From: Cryobacterium sinapicolor
Lineage (GTDB): Bacteria > Actinomycetota > Actinomycetes > Actinomycetales > Microbacteriaceae
Length of the DNA stretch: 64,000 bases
Reading direction: 5' to 3'
NCBI RefSeq assembly: GCF_004403465.1
Contig: NZ_SOGQ01000019.1
Location: forward strand, 62,001-126,000
Shown: positions 1-8,045 of the stretch, one piece after another
How positions within the stretch are numbered: position 1 is the stretch's first letter
Layout of the letters: the number at the start of each line of letters is the position of its first letter
The notes under the pieces: model-generated
The model's database searches: none
Seen by the model: the letters and a program-made list of their open reading frames with translations, nothing else
Told to the model about the DNA's origin: nothing
Position numbers and translations under genes: made by a program

Positions 1-90
1 GGCCCCCGGGGCGACGAAGGCGGTCTCGGCGACGACCGGTCCGGGTCGGTCGGGCAAGATGATGATGCGGGCGGCGCTGTCGGCAGTCAT
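1..90 (-). CDS. N-terminus of a gamma-carbonic-anhydrase-like hexapeptide protein (partial)
   Basis: The first 30 codons of a leftward gene are present; the rest lies outside the window. Translation from the ATG at 88-90 ends in a segment (VVAETAFVAPGA) typical of the opening of gamma-class carbonic anhydrase or hexapeptide acyltransferase-like proteins, where the left-handed beta-helix begins. The gene is divergent from the YbaK-type gene, with only 48 bp between the two starts, so they share a promoter region. Family assignment rests on one short motif and could be any LbetaH protein. Confidence 0.55.
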   Translation of the reverse strand, partial: MTADSAARIIILPDRPGPVVAETAFVAPGA

Positions 91-138
91 ACGCGTCAGC
101 CTATCGGGCGCGCCTCGCACAGGCCCTAGGCTTCCGGC

Positions 139-615
139 ATGGTGAATACCGCGCATCCGTCCGTCGATCGGGTTCGGCAGGCTCTTCGCGCCCACGGAAC
201 AGACCCGGAGATCCGCTGGTTCGACGCTGCTGCCCCAACGGCCGCCGCCGCCGCGGAGGCGCTCGGAATCGAGATCGGCGCCATCGCGAATTCGCTCGTC
301 TTCACCCTCGACGGCGAGCCGCTGCTCGTGCTCACCTCCGGGGCGCACCGAGTCGACGCGGCCTGGCTGGGGGACAGGCTGGGCGGCACGATCGGACGCG
401 CCTCGAAAGATGTCGTCGAGCAGGCCACCGGTCAGGTCATCGGCGGGGTCGCGCCGCTGGGGCATCCGTCGTCGCTCCGTACCCTGGTGGACGTCGCGCT
501 CGCCGAATTCCCCGTCGTCTGGGCCGCGGCGGGACACGCGCACACCGTGTTCCCCACCACGTTCGACGAACTCGTGCGGATCACCGGCGGCGAGCCCACC
601 GCGGTCGCGCCGTGA
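139..615 (+). CDS. YbaK/EbsC-type aminoacyl-tRNA deacylase
   Basis: The 158-residue protein is the usual size of a stand-alone YbaK/ProX-like domain. This family hydrolyses mischarged aminoacyl-tRNA in trans, typically Cys-tRNA(Pro) or Ala-tRNA(Pro). The recognisable pattern is an N-terminal helix of the HPSVDRVRQAL type, a beta-rich middle (IANSLVF, LVLTSGAHRVD) and the C-terminal block GQVIGGVAPLGHP followed by VWAAAGHAHTVFPTTFDEL. Substrate cannot be read from sequence. The ATG at 139 is the start of the homologous region. The gene converges on galK across a repeat-rich gap. Confidence 0.85.
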   Translation: MVNTAHPSVDRVRQALRAHGTDPEIRWFDAAAPTAAAAAEALGIEIGAIANSLVFTLDGEPLLVLTSGAHRVDAAWLGDRLGGTIGRASKDVVEQATGQVIGGVAPLGHPSSLRTLVDVALAEFPVVWAAAGHAHTVFPTTFDELVRITGGEPTAVAP

Positions 616-638
616 ACGCACGCGGTGTGGGTTTTTTT

Positions 639-735
639 GTGGCTAACTCAGGAGATACGGATGTCCCGAGTCACGTCGGCCCCGTAATCCGCGGGTACTG
701 CCGACGGTCCGGTCAGTTTCTCCTGAGTTAGCCAC
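639..735. repeat. 97-bp inverted-repeat hairpin between convergent genes
   Basis: Perfect 17-bp arms, GTGGCTAACTCAGGAGA at 639-655 and its reverse complement at 719-735, enclose a second 7-bp stem (674-680 with 700-706, CGTCGGC/GCCGACG) and a third short one (681-684 with 692-695). A run of seven T lies just before the left arm. It sits between the ends of the YbaK gene and galK and abuts a tandem array. It may work as a bidirectional terminator or be a non-autonomous palindromic element. Confidence 0.8.
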
Positions 736-915
736 TAAGCCAAGCGGAGCCAAGCCGAGCGGAGCCAAGCCGAGCGGAGCCAAGCCGAGCGGAGCCAAGC
801 CGAGCGGAGCCAAGCCGAGCGGAGCCAAGCCGAGCGGAGCCAAGCCGAGCGGAGCCAAGCCGAGCGGAGCTAAGCCGAGCGGAGCTAAGCCGAGCGGAGC
901 TAAGCCGAGCGGAGC
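736..915. repeat. Array of twelve 15-bp tandem repeats
   Basis: Twelve back-to-back copies of a 15-bp unit close to CAAGCCGAGCGGAGC fill 736-915 without a break. The first copy has one internal change, copies 2-9 are identical and the last three begin with T instead of C, so the array looks young and homogenised. Because 15 is divisible by three the array is open in several frames; the resulting GLAPL-repeat reading frame on the minus strand has no gene-like features. With the adjoining hairpin it accounts for the 313-bp gap between genes. Confidence 0.95.
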
Positions 916-928
916 GCGTAGCCCGGCG

Positions 929-2089
929 CTACTGCTGCCGGGCGGCCCCATCGGCGGCGCGCACCACGAACAGGTCCGGCACCGCGAAGCCCCGGGCCGC
1001 GAACGCGGCGGTGACCGCGGCCGTGACCGCGGGGATCAGGTCGCTCGGAGTCAGGGCGATGGCCGCGCCGCCGAAGCCGCCGCCGGTCATCCGGGCGCCG
1101 ATGGACCCGGCGCCGCGCGCGGTCTCCACCGCGAGGTCGAGCTCCGGCACCGAGATCTCGAAGTCGTCCCTCATAGACAGGTGCGACGCGTCCAGGAGGG
1201 CGCCGATCGCGGTCGGTCCCTGCTCGCGCAGGGTGCGCACGGTGTCCTGCACGCGCTGATTCTCGGTGACCACGTGCCGCACCCGGCGGAACGTCTCGTC
1301 GTCGAGCACGTCGGAGGCGGGGCCGAGGTCGTCCACGGTGAGGTCGCGCAGGGAGGTGACCCCCAGCATCCGTGCACCCAGCTCACAGGAGGCCCGGCGC
1401 GAGGCGTACCCTCCGGTCGAGTGGGCATGGCTCACCCGGGTGTCGATGATCAGCAGCTCGAGTCCGGCGGCGTCGAAGCCGAGCGGGATCACCTCGGCCT
1501 CGAGGGTGCGGCAGTCCAGGAACACGGCCGAGTCGGCCTCGCCGAGCAGCGACGCTGACTGGTCCATGATGCCGGTGGGAGCCCCGACGGCCCGGTTCTC
1601 GGCCAGCTGGCCCACCCGGGCGAGCACGCGCCGGTCGAGCCCCAGATCCCAGAGGTCGTTCAGGGCAACGGCGACCGCGCTCTCGATCGCGGCGGACGAC
1701 GACAGCCCGGCCCCGATCGGCACGTCCGAGTCGATGAACACGTCGAAGCCGGGGACGACGGCCAGGTCGGCGCCGAACTCGCCGAGGGCCCAGGCCACGC
1801 CGAGCGGGTAGGCCGACCAGCCCGCCAGGTTCTCCGGGGTCAGCTCGTCGAGGGACAGCTCCACGGTCTCCGTGGCGAACGAGCTCGCGACCCTCAGCAG
1901 GCGGTCGCCGCGCAGGCGGAGCCCGACGAGCGTGCGCCGGTTGATCGCGAAGGGGAACACGAAGCCGTCGTTGTAGTCGGTGTGCTCGCCGATCAGGTTG
2001 ACGCGGCCGGGGGCCGACCAGAGTCCGGCCGGGGACGCGTCGAAACGGCTCGTGAAGCCATCCGTCACGGTCTGGATGAGATCGGTCAT
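929..2089 (-). CDS. galK: Galactokinase
   Basis: Phosphorylates galactose to galactose 1-phosphate, the first committed step of the Leloir pathway, in the cytosol. The 386-residue protein has all GHMP-kinase signatures: the galactokinase motif GRVNLIGEHTDYNDGFVFP near residues 28-46, the ATP-binding motif PIGAGLSSSAA near 124-134, a catalytic-Asp region GIMDQSAS and the C-terminal MTGGGFGGAAI. Its ATG overlaps the galT stop (ATGA), so the two genes are translationally coupled. Length is normal for bacterial GalK. Confidence 0.97.
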   Translation of the reverse strand: MTDLIQTVTDGFTSRFDASPAGLWSAPGRVNLIGEHTDYNDGFVFPFAINRRTLVGLRLRGDRLLRVASSFATETVELSLDELTPENLAGWSAYPLGVAWALGEFGADLAVVPGFDVFIDSDVPIGAGLSSSAAIESAVAVALNDLWDLGLDRRVLARVGQLAENRAVGAPTGIMDQSASLLGEADSAVFLDCRTLEAEVIPLGFDAAGLELLIIDTRVSHAHSTGGYASRRASCELGARMLGVTSLRDLTVDDLGPASDVLDDETFRRVRHVVTENQRVQDTVRTLREQGPTAIGALLDASHLSMRDDFEISVPELDLAVETARGAGSIGARMTGGGFGGAAIALTPSDLIPAVTAAVTAAFAARGFAVPDLFVVRAADGAARQQ

Positions 2090-3300
2090 GCGCGGGCCTG
2101 CCCTTCGAGCGTGGTGCTGGGAGTGGGAACGGATGCCGCGGCGCCGGCCTGCTCGACGGCCGCGTCCGCCACGGCGGAGCGTTCGACTGCACGGCGAATG
2201 TTGTCGGCCGCCTGCTCCGGTGTGACATCGCCGATCCAGGCGCCCATGGCGGCCTCCGACCCGGCCAGGAACTTGAGCTTGTCCTCGGCCCGGCGGGGGC
2301 TGGTCACCTGCAGCATCAGCCGGATCTCGTCGCGGCGCACCGAGACCGGGGCCTGGTGCCAGGCCGCGATGTACGGAGTCGGGGTGTCGTAGAGGGCGTC
2401 GATTCCGCGCAGCAGCCGCCGGTAGAGCACGGCGAGCTCATCGCGCTCGGCCAGGCTGGTCGCGGCGAAGTCGGGAACGTGGCGGTGCGGCAGCATGTGC
2501 ACTTCGATCGGCCAGCGGGCGGCGAACGGCACGAAGGCGGTCCAGTGCTCACCGGTGAGGATGACCCGGCCCCCGGCCTGTTCGCTGGCGAGGATGTCGG
2601 CGAACAGGTTCGGCCCGTACTGGTCGAGGGAGGCGATCACGCGCTGCGTGCGCGGCGTGACGTAGGGGTAGGAGTAGATCTGACCGTGCGGATGGTGCAA
2701 CGTGACGCCGATGGCTTCGCCGCGGTTCTCGAACGGGAAGACCTGTTCCACGCCGGGCAGCTGGGACAGGGCATGCGTGCGCTCGGCCCAGGCCTCGATC
2801 ACGGTGCGGGCGCGCACGACCGACAGGCTGGCAAAAGAGCCCTCGTTCTCCGGGCTGAAGCAGACGACCTCGCAGCGGCCGACCGAGGTGCGGATGCGGT
2901 TCAGGCCGATGGTGTTCAGGTCGTCGAGTCCTGCCGGGGCATCGGCGTCGGTGAGGAGCGGACCGAACGAGGGCGACTTGTTCTCGAACACGGCCACGTC
3001 GTAGTTGCTGGGCACCTCGGACGGGTTGCCCGGCGTCGACGGTGCGAGCGGGTCCAGGTGCGCGGGCGGCAGGAACACGCGGTTCTGGCGGGCGGCGGCG
3101 ATCGAGACCCACTCGCCGCTGAGCGGGTCCTGGCGCATCCGGGCGGTGGCGGGGCGTGGGTCGAGTTCGCGCAGGTCTGCCGCGCGTTCCGGCGGCAGGG
3201 TGGTCTGCGGGTCATCGAAGTAGATGAGATCCCGACCGTCGGCGAGGGTGTGGCGGTGACGGATGATGCCGGTATCGGCTACGAAGTCTGGTGTGTTCAT
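2086..3300 (-). CDS. galT: Galactose-1-phosphate uridylyltransferase
   Basis: Exchanges UMP between UDP-glucose and galactose 1-phosphate. The active-site motif HPHGQIYSYPY is intact, with the nucleophilic His in HPH, and the family signature FENRGEAIGVTLHHPHGQ surrounds it. The ATG at 3300 gives MNTPDFVADTG; a GTG four codons upstream is also possible, but neither has a clear ribosome-binding site. First gene of galT-galK, transcribed away from the DeoR regulator across about 84 bp with candidate operators. Confidence 0.96.
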   Translation of the reverse strand: MNTPDFVADTGIIRHRHTLADGRDLIYFDDPQTTLPPERAADLRELDPRPATARMRQDPLSGEWVSIAAARQNRVFLPPAHLDPLAPSTPGNPSEVPSNYDVAVFENKSPSFGPLLTDADAPAGLDDLNTIGLNRIRTSVGRCEVVCFSPENEGSFASLSVVRARTVIEAWAERTHALSQLPGVEQVFPFENRGEAIGVTLHHPHGQIYSYPYVTPRTQRVIASLDQYGPNLFADILASEQAGGRVILTGEHWTAFVPFAARWPIEVHMLPHRHVPDFAATSLAERDELAVLYRRLLRGIDALYDTPTPYIAAWHQAPVSVRRDEIRLMLQVTSPRRAEDKLKFLAGSEAAMGAWIGDVTPEQAADNIRRAVERSAVADAAVEQAGAAASVPTPSTTLEGQARA

Positions 3301-3322
3301 GGCAAAAACCACGCTATCTGAT

Positions 3323-3356
3323 TTTCGCAGATGAAACCAGAACTTTCAGATTGAAA
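3323..3356. promoter_or_regulatory. Candidate operators for the galactose DeoR regulator
   Basis: The divergent galT/DeoR gap is AT-rich and carries two related inverted repeats: TTTC-N6-GAAA at 3323-3336 and TTTCA-GAT-TGAAA at 3344-3356, 21 bp apart from left edge to left edge. That spacing puts them on one face of the helix. Position between regulator and target genes suggests they bind the adjacent DeoR-family protein; this is inference. Confidence 0.5.
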
Positions 3357-3384
3357 ACTAAAGCAAACTAAGTGAAGATTATGT

Positions 3385-4206
3385 ATGGCCACTCCTGAAC
3401 GGACAGATCCGGACATCCTCCCCGCCCACCAGCGCCGGGAGCAGATCCAGCGCCTGATCGGGGAGCGCGGCTTCGTGCGGGTGAGCGAGCTGCGCGACGC
3501 GTTCGGGGTGTCCGGCGTCACGGCTCGGGCCGACCTCGATCTGCTCGAGTCCGCCGGAACGCTGCAGCGCGTGCACGGCGGGGCGGTTCCGGCGGCGCCT
3601 GCCAGTGGCCGTCCGCTGCGGGAGTCCTCCTTCGAGGAGGCGCTCGCGTCATCCGTGCTCCCTAAGCAGCAGATCGGCGCGCTCGCCGCGTCCCTCGTGA
3701 CGAGCGGGCAGAGCATCATCCTCGACGTCGGCACGACCACCCTCTCCATCGCCCACGCCCTGCTGGCCCGCGCCGAGCTGACCGACGTGGTCATCATCAC
3801 GAACGGGCTCAGCATCGCCCTCGCCCTCGAGCCGGCCATCCCGCGGTTCACCGTGATCGTCACGGGCGGCTCACTCCGCCCGCTGCAGCACTCGCTGGTC
3901 GAGCCGCTCGCGGCGACCGTGCTCAGCCAGGTGCACGCCGACCTCGCCTTCATCGGCTGCAACGGCGTCGAGGCCGGCCGCGGTGTCACGAACATCAACC
4001 TGCCCGAGGCCGGGATCAAGGCGCTCATGCTCGCCGCCGCGACCCGGGCGGTCGTCGTGGCCGACGCCTCCAAGCTCGGCCAGGTGCACCTCGGGCAGGT
4101 CGGTCCGCTGCGCGCGTTCCACACACTGGTGACGGATGCCGCGGCCGGCGAGGCCGTGCTGTTGCCCCTCCGCGAGGCCGGCCTGACCGTTCTGCGGCCG
4201 GAGTAG
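3385..4206 (+). CDS. DeoR/GlpR-family transcriptional repressor of the galactose locus
   Basis: The 273-residue protein has the N-terminal DeoR helix-turn-helix (RREQIQRLIGERGFVRVSEL, then FGVSGVTARADLDLLESAG) around residues 18-65, followed by the DeoR effector domain with its sugar-phosphate-binding region (LDVGTTTLSIAHAL, FIGCNGVEAGRGVT, VVVADASKLGQV). Members usually repress sugar genes and release DNA on binding a phosphorylated sugar. It is divergent from galT and 9 bp upstream of the epimerase gene, so it likely controls both sides; a galactose metabolite would be the natural effector. Confidence 0.9.
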   Translation: MATPERTDPDILPAHQRREQIQRLIGERGFVRVSELRDAFGVSGVTARADLDLLESAGTLQRVHGGAVPAAPASGRPLRESSFEEALASSVLPKQQIGALAASLVTSGQSIILDVGTTTLSIAHALLARAELTDVVIITNGLSIALALEPAIPRFTVIVTGGSLRPLQHSLVEPLAATVLSQVHADLAFIGCNGVEAGRGVTNINLPEAGIKALMLAAATRAVVVADASKLGQVHLGQVGPLRAFHTLVTDAAAGEAVLLPLREAGLTVLRPE

Positions 4207-4215
4207 GTTGATATC

Positions 4216-5220
4216 ATGCGCGCTGCAACGGGTTTTCAATATGAGCTGAGGTCGGTCACGCCGAGTGGGGCCGCCTTGGCGGTCATCACCGAGGTGGCCG
4301 CCGGGCTCCGACTGTATTCCGTGGACGGCATCGACCTGGTCGAGCCGTTCGCGGCCGAGTCCACCCCGCCGTGGGGGGCCGGGATCGTGCTCATGCCGTG
4401 GCCCAACCGCATCCGGGATGGTCTTTGGCAGCACGAGGGCATCGTGCAGCGGCTGGCGCTCACCGAGCCGGAACTGTCCAACGCCATCCACGGTCTCCTG
4501 CGGTATTCGTCCTATCGCCTGCTCGAGCGCAGCCCGAGCTCGGTCACCCTGGCCGCCACCGTCTTCCCTCAGGCCGGCTACCCGTTTCTGCTCGACACGA
4601 CCGTGCGGTACACGCTCACGGACGACGGTCTCGAGGTCACCCACACGGTGCGGAACGTGGGCAGGGACGCGGCCCCGGTCGCGCTTGGCGCGCATCCGTA
4701 CCCGAAGATCGGCGGCGTCGCGACCGAGGATCTCGTGCTCACGATCGCGGCGCACACCCACATCGATGTCGACGACCGTCAGAACCCCATCGGGGAGTCC
4801 TCCGTCGCCGGCACCCGGTTCGACCTGCGGGCGGGGCTCCGGGTGGGCGACATCGATCTCGACGACGGTTTCGGCGGGGTGGGCTCCAAGTCGGTCGAGG
4901 ACCGGTCCGACGTGGCCGGCGAGCATGCCGGCGTGGCCGGCGAGCATGCCGGCGTGGCCGGAGTGGCCGCGTTGACCGCACCCGACGGCCGCAGCGTCAC
5001 GATCTGGGGTGACCGGAACATCCGCAACGTGCAGGTCTTCACACCGCGCAACTTCCCCTTCGACGGGCCGGACGGTCCGTCCCTGGGGCTGGCGGTGGCG
5101 ATCGAGCCCATGACAGCCCCCGCGAACGCCTTCAACTCGGGCGCGGGCCTGAGCTGGGTCGAGCCGGGGGAGTCCTGGTCTGTGCGCTGGGGCATCCGTC
5201 ACTCCGGGTTCGGACTCTGA
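4216..5220 (+). CDS. Aldose 1-epimerase family protein (galactose mutarotase-like)
   Basis: Interconverts alpha and beta anomers of an aldose, feeding alpha-galactose to GalK. The 334-residue sequence follows the family: MPWPNRIRDG (substrate-binding region), NAIHGLLRYSSYRL with a conserved His, the LGAHPYPK motif with the second His, and a C-terminal AIEPMTAPANAFNSG with the likely catalytic Glu. It follows the DeoR gene by 9 bp and is probably cotranscribed. Odd: residues about 233-249 are two and a part copies of VAGEHAG, encoded by a 21-bp tandem duplication in a surface-loop region. Sugar specificity is inferred from context. Confidence 0.88.
   Translation: MRAATGFQYELRSVTPSGAALAVITEVAAGLRLYSVDGIDLVEPFAAESTPPWGAGIVLMPWPNRIRDGLWQHEGIVQRLALTEPELSNAIHGLLRYSSYRLLERSPSSVTLAATVFPQAGYPFLLDTTVRYTLTDDGLEVTHTVRNVGRDAAPVALGAHPYPKIGGVATEDLVLTIAAHTHIDVDDRQNPIGESSVAGTRFDLRAGLRVGDIDLDDGFGGVGSKSVEDRSDVAGEHAGVAGEHAGVAGVAALTAPDGRSVTIWGDRNIRNVQVFTPRNFPFDGPDGPSLGLAVAIEPMTAPANAFNSGAGLSWVEPGESWSVRWGIRHSGFGL
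4912..4961 (+). repeat. 21-bp in-frame tandem duplication inside the epimerase gene
   Basis: Two perfect 21-bp copies (4912-4932 and 4933-4953) plus 8 bases of a third encode VAGEHAG-VAGEHAG-VAG. The frame is kept, so the protein gains seven residues per copy. Confidence 0.9.
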
Positions 5221-5262
5221 CCCGGCATCACGTACCCATCACGGTCCGCTGGGCAGAGAGAA

Positions 5263-5290
5263 GGGGCGCCTGCCTCGCGGCCGACGCCCC
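5263..5290. terminator. Hairpin between convergent epimerase and permease genes
   Basis: GGGGCG at 5263-5268 pairs with CGCCCC at 5285-5290, followed by GTTT on the plus strand. It lies in the 87-bp gap between two gene ends and would serve both directions. Confidence 0.5.
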
Positions 5291-5307
5291 GTTTCACGGC
5301 TCGCCGG

Positions 5308-6810
5308 CTACGAGAGGACGTCCTTGACCAGAGCCTCGTTCTCGGTGTGCGACCACAGCGAGTGCAGGTAGCCGACGAGCAGCAGCACGAAGGGCAGGGC
5401 GACCAGCACCCAGCCGATCGGGCTCAGCCCCCACGACGACACCGTGGGGTCCACGCCCTCGGCGACCGTGCCGGCCAGCAGCCCGAAGCGGCTCATCAGC
5501 AAGTACTCGCCGAGAACCAGCCCGATGGTCGCCAGCACGGGCGCGACGATGGTCTGGAACACGTTCTCGTTGCCTGCATTCCGGCGGAAGAACACGATGA
5601 CCGCGATGCAGACGAGGATCTCGATCAGCACGATCGCCACCACGGCGAGGCCGCTGAACCAGTAGAACATGTTGAGCACCGGGTCGAGCCGGAAGACGGC
5701 GAAGGTCACGATGACGAGACCCGTGAGCACCGACGTGGCGAGGGAGGCGGTGCTCGGGGCGCCGCGACCGTTGACGTGGCTGAGTGGGGTGGGCAGCGCA
5801 CCGCCGCGGCCGAGGGCGAACAGGTAGCGGCTGGCCGCGTTCTGGAAGGCCAGCAGCCCGGCGAACAGGCTCGAGACCACCAGGATGCCCATCACGGTGG
5901 CCATCCACGGCGCCACGTACTGGGTCGCGAGGGAGAAGAGCACCGCGGCCGGGTCGGCCAGGGGCACACCGTCGAGCGTCGACAGCTCCACGGTCTTCTC
6001 GACGACCGAGGATGCGCCCATTCCCGTGACCATGGCGAATGCCGTCAGGGCGAACAGTACCGTGATCACTCCGACCGCCAGGTAGGTGGCCCGGGGGACC
6101 ACCGTCTTCGGGTCCTTGGATTCCTCGCCGTAGATCGCGGTGGCCTCGAAGCCGATGAAGGACGCGAACGCGAAGGCGAAGGCGATGCCCGCCGAGCCGG
6201 CCAGCCCGCCGGCGAGGATCGCCGCCGGGTTGAACGAGGCCCAGACGTTGAGGCCCTCCGGGCCGCCGTCGGCAAGGATGGCGACCGAGGTGACGACCAG
6301 GGCCAGGAGCTCGAGCAGCATCAGCACGCCGAGCACCTTGGCGCCGACGTCCACGCTGAGCAGCGAGAGCAGGGTGACGGTTGCCCAGGCCAGCAGTGAC
6401 CAGGCCCACCAGGGCAGCAGCCCGACCTGGGAGCCGAGCAGTCCGCCGAAGAAGCCGTAGATGGCCAGCTGGATGGCCAAGTAGGCGAGGATCGAGACGA
6501 AGGCGGACGCGCTGCCGAGATGGCGGCCGAGGCCCCGGCCGATGTAGGCGAAGAAGGCTCCGGCATTGGTGACGCGCTGGCTCATCGCCGCGTAGCCGAC
6601 GCTGAACAGGAGCAGGGTGATGCCCACCACGAGGTAGGCGCCCGGGGCGGCCGCGCCGTTGCCGAGAACGATTGCGACCGGAACGGCGCCGGTCATTCCG
6701 ACCAGCGGTGCCGCGGCCGCGACCACGAAGAAGACGATGCCGATGACGCCCAGACGGCCCTTGTGCAGGGTGGCTGAGTCGGTCTCGGGGGTGCTGCTGG
6801 TAGTCGTCAT
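5308..6810 (-). CDS. APC-superfamily amino acid/amine permease
   Basis: A 500-residue inner-membrane protein with about twelve predicted hydrophobic segments, of the amino acid-polyamine-organocation family. The opening LGVIGIVFFVVAAAAPLVGMTG and the following VGYAAMSQRVTNAGAFFAYIGRGLG are typical of the substrate-binding first helices and loop. The start ATG at 6810 has GAGGAG 6-8 bp upstream. Placed beside an AraC regulator, a TetR regulator and a copper amine oxidase, it most likely imports the amine or a related amino acid; the exact substrate is inference. Confidence 0.88.
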   Translation of the reverse strand: MTTTSSTPETDSATLHKGRLGVIGIVFFVVAAAAPLVGMTGAVPVAIVLGNGAAAPGAYLVVGITLLLFSVGYAAMSQRVTNAGAFFAYIGRGLGRHLGSASAFVSILAYLAIQLAIYGFFGGLLGSQVGLLPWWAWSLLAWATVTLLSLLSVDVGAKVLGVLMLLELLALVVTSVAILADGGPEGLNVWASFNPAAILAGGLAGSAGIAFAFAFASFIGFEATAIYGEESKDPKTVVPRATYLAVGVITVLFALTAFAMVTGMGASSVVEKTVELSTLDGVPLADPAAVLFSLATQYVAPWMATVMGILVVSSLFAGLLAFQNAASRYLFALGRGGALPTPLSHVNGRGAPSTASLATSVLTGLVIVTFAVFRLDPVLNMFYWFSGLAVVAIVLIEILVCIAVIVFFRRNAGNENVFQTIVAPVLATIGLVLGEYLLMSRFGLLAGTVAEGVDPTVSSWGLSPIGWVLVALPFVLLLVGYLHSLWSHTENEALVKDVLS

Positions 6811-6881
6811 GGGTTTACTCCTCGTTGAGTTGACGATCGGGCGGGGGAGCCGGTGAGATGACTCTCGCCGAATGCCGGGTC

Positions 6882-6911
6882 CGGAACTTGTCTTTCAACG
6901 AACGGAACTTG
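6882..6911. promoter_or_regulatory. 21-bp-spaced direct repeat, candidate AraC-type operator
   Basis: CGGAACTTG occurs at 6882-6890 and again at 6903-6911. The 21-bp period is two helical turns, the usual arrangement of direct half-sites for AraC-family proteins. The pair lies in the 98-bp gap between the AraC gene end and the permease start, where it could control the permease. Confidence 0.5.
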
Positions 6912-6945
6912 CCGGAGCGGGACGGCTCGTCGCCGCTGACGACGC

Positions 6946-7911
6946 TCAGCCCCGCCGGTAGGTGCTGGGCGGCTCACCGAATGCGGTGCGGAAGATGCGG
7001 CTGAAGTGCGCGGCATCCAGGAATCCCCAGCGTGCGGCCACGGTGCCCACGGAGCGGTCCCCGAGGATCGGGTCGCGAAGGTCACGCCGGCAGCGTTCGA
7101 GCCGGCGCATCCGGATCCAGCTGGAGACCGTCGTGTCGGCCTCGTGGAAGACCTTGTGCAACTGCCGGGTCGAGATGAAGTGCGCGGCGGCGATGCCGGC
7201 CGGGGAGAGATCGGGGTCGCCGAGTTCGGCTTCGATGTATTGACGGATGCTGGTGAGCAGATCCGCGTGCGTGCCGGGGGTGGTCGGATCGCGCCGGATG
7301 CTCAGTTCGTTCTCGAACATCGTGGCGATGAGGTCGACGGCGTTGTAGGCCAGGCGGTGTCCGGTGGTGCCTGACAGTGCGTCGAGATTCTCGGCCAGCT
7401 GGGCCATGAAGGGGCTGATCAGGCGGCCCAGCCCCTCGTCGCCGGCCATCCGGCGGGCGGTGAGCTGGGCGACGGAGTCCGCCGGCAGGTCGAGGGCGTC
7501 GTGCGGGAACATCAGCACCAGGGTCCGGAAGTCCTGCTCGAAGGCCAGGGTGTACGGCCGGTGCGTGTCATAGACGGCGAGGTCGCCCGGCCGCAGGGTG
7601 GCCTCCCGGTTGTCCTGGATCAGGATGCCGTGACCGGAGAGCTGGAGATTGAGCTTGAAGTAGTGCCGCTCGGAGCGCGCGATCAGCGCGGGGGTGCGCA
7701 GTACCTGGTGCCCGTTGGCGGTGACCTCGACGATGGACAGTTCGTCGAGCACCCGCGAGCGCAGGACCCCCCGGAACTCCGACGCATCGGAGCGCACCTC
7801 GAGCGGCACGAAGGAGTCCGAGACCAGGGTGCGCCATTCGACGAAACTGTTCGCCTGGGCGCGCTGCACGGGGTCGAAGGACGTGTTGGAAGGGAGGCGG
7901 ACGGTTGTCAT
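6946..7911 (-). CDS. AraC-family regulator with AraC_binding_2-type sensor domain
   Basis: The 321-residue protein has an N-terminal cupin-like sensor (residues about 15-190, with RSERHYFKLNLQLSGHG and the GDLAVYDTHRPYTL segment typical of the AraC_binding_2 group) and a C-terminal double helix-turn-helix (AAHFISTRQLHKVFHEA, VAARWGFLDAAHFSRIFRTAF). Start: AAAGGAG lies upstream; ATG at 7911 or the in-frame GTG at 7917 are both plausible, the GTG having better spacing. It precedes the permease in the same direction and probably activates amine transport and oxidation, as similar regulators do for feaB/tynA-type loci. Confidence 0.88.
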   Translation of the reverse strand: MTTVRLPSNTSFDPVQRAQANSFVEWRTLVSDSFVPLEVRSDASEFRGVLRSRVLDELSIVEVTANGHQVLRTPALIARSERHYFKLNLQLSGHGILIQDNREATLRPGDLAVYDTHRPYTLAFEQDFRTLVLMFPHDALDLPADSVAQLTARRMAGDEGLGRLISPFMAQLAENLDALSGTTGHRLAYNAVDLIATMFENELSIRRDPTTPGTHADLLTSIRQYIEAELGDPDLSPAGIAAAHFISTRQLHKVFHEADTTVSSWIRMRRLERCRRDLRDPILGDRSVGTVAARWGFLDAAHFSRIFRTAFGEPPSTYRRG

Positions 7912-8045
7912 GGTCACGGGTGGCTCCTTTGCCGACGTGATCGGACACACATATTCCCAGTAACCTAGCCGAGGATCGGAGTACCTGTCACTATTTTTCC
8001 ACGGTTGTCGAAAAAAGATTTTGAGGCCGTGCGGGTGCCGGAGTG

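Noticed and set aside
736-915. Possible CRISPR array
   Set aside because: Repeat units are contiguous, with no spacers, and no cas genes are present.
643-951. Minus-strand reading frame coding for repeated GLAPL pentapeptides
   Set aside because: It is the translation of the 15-bp array and overlaps the galK end; no start signal and no gene-like flanks.
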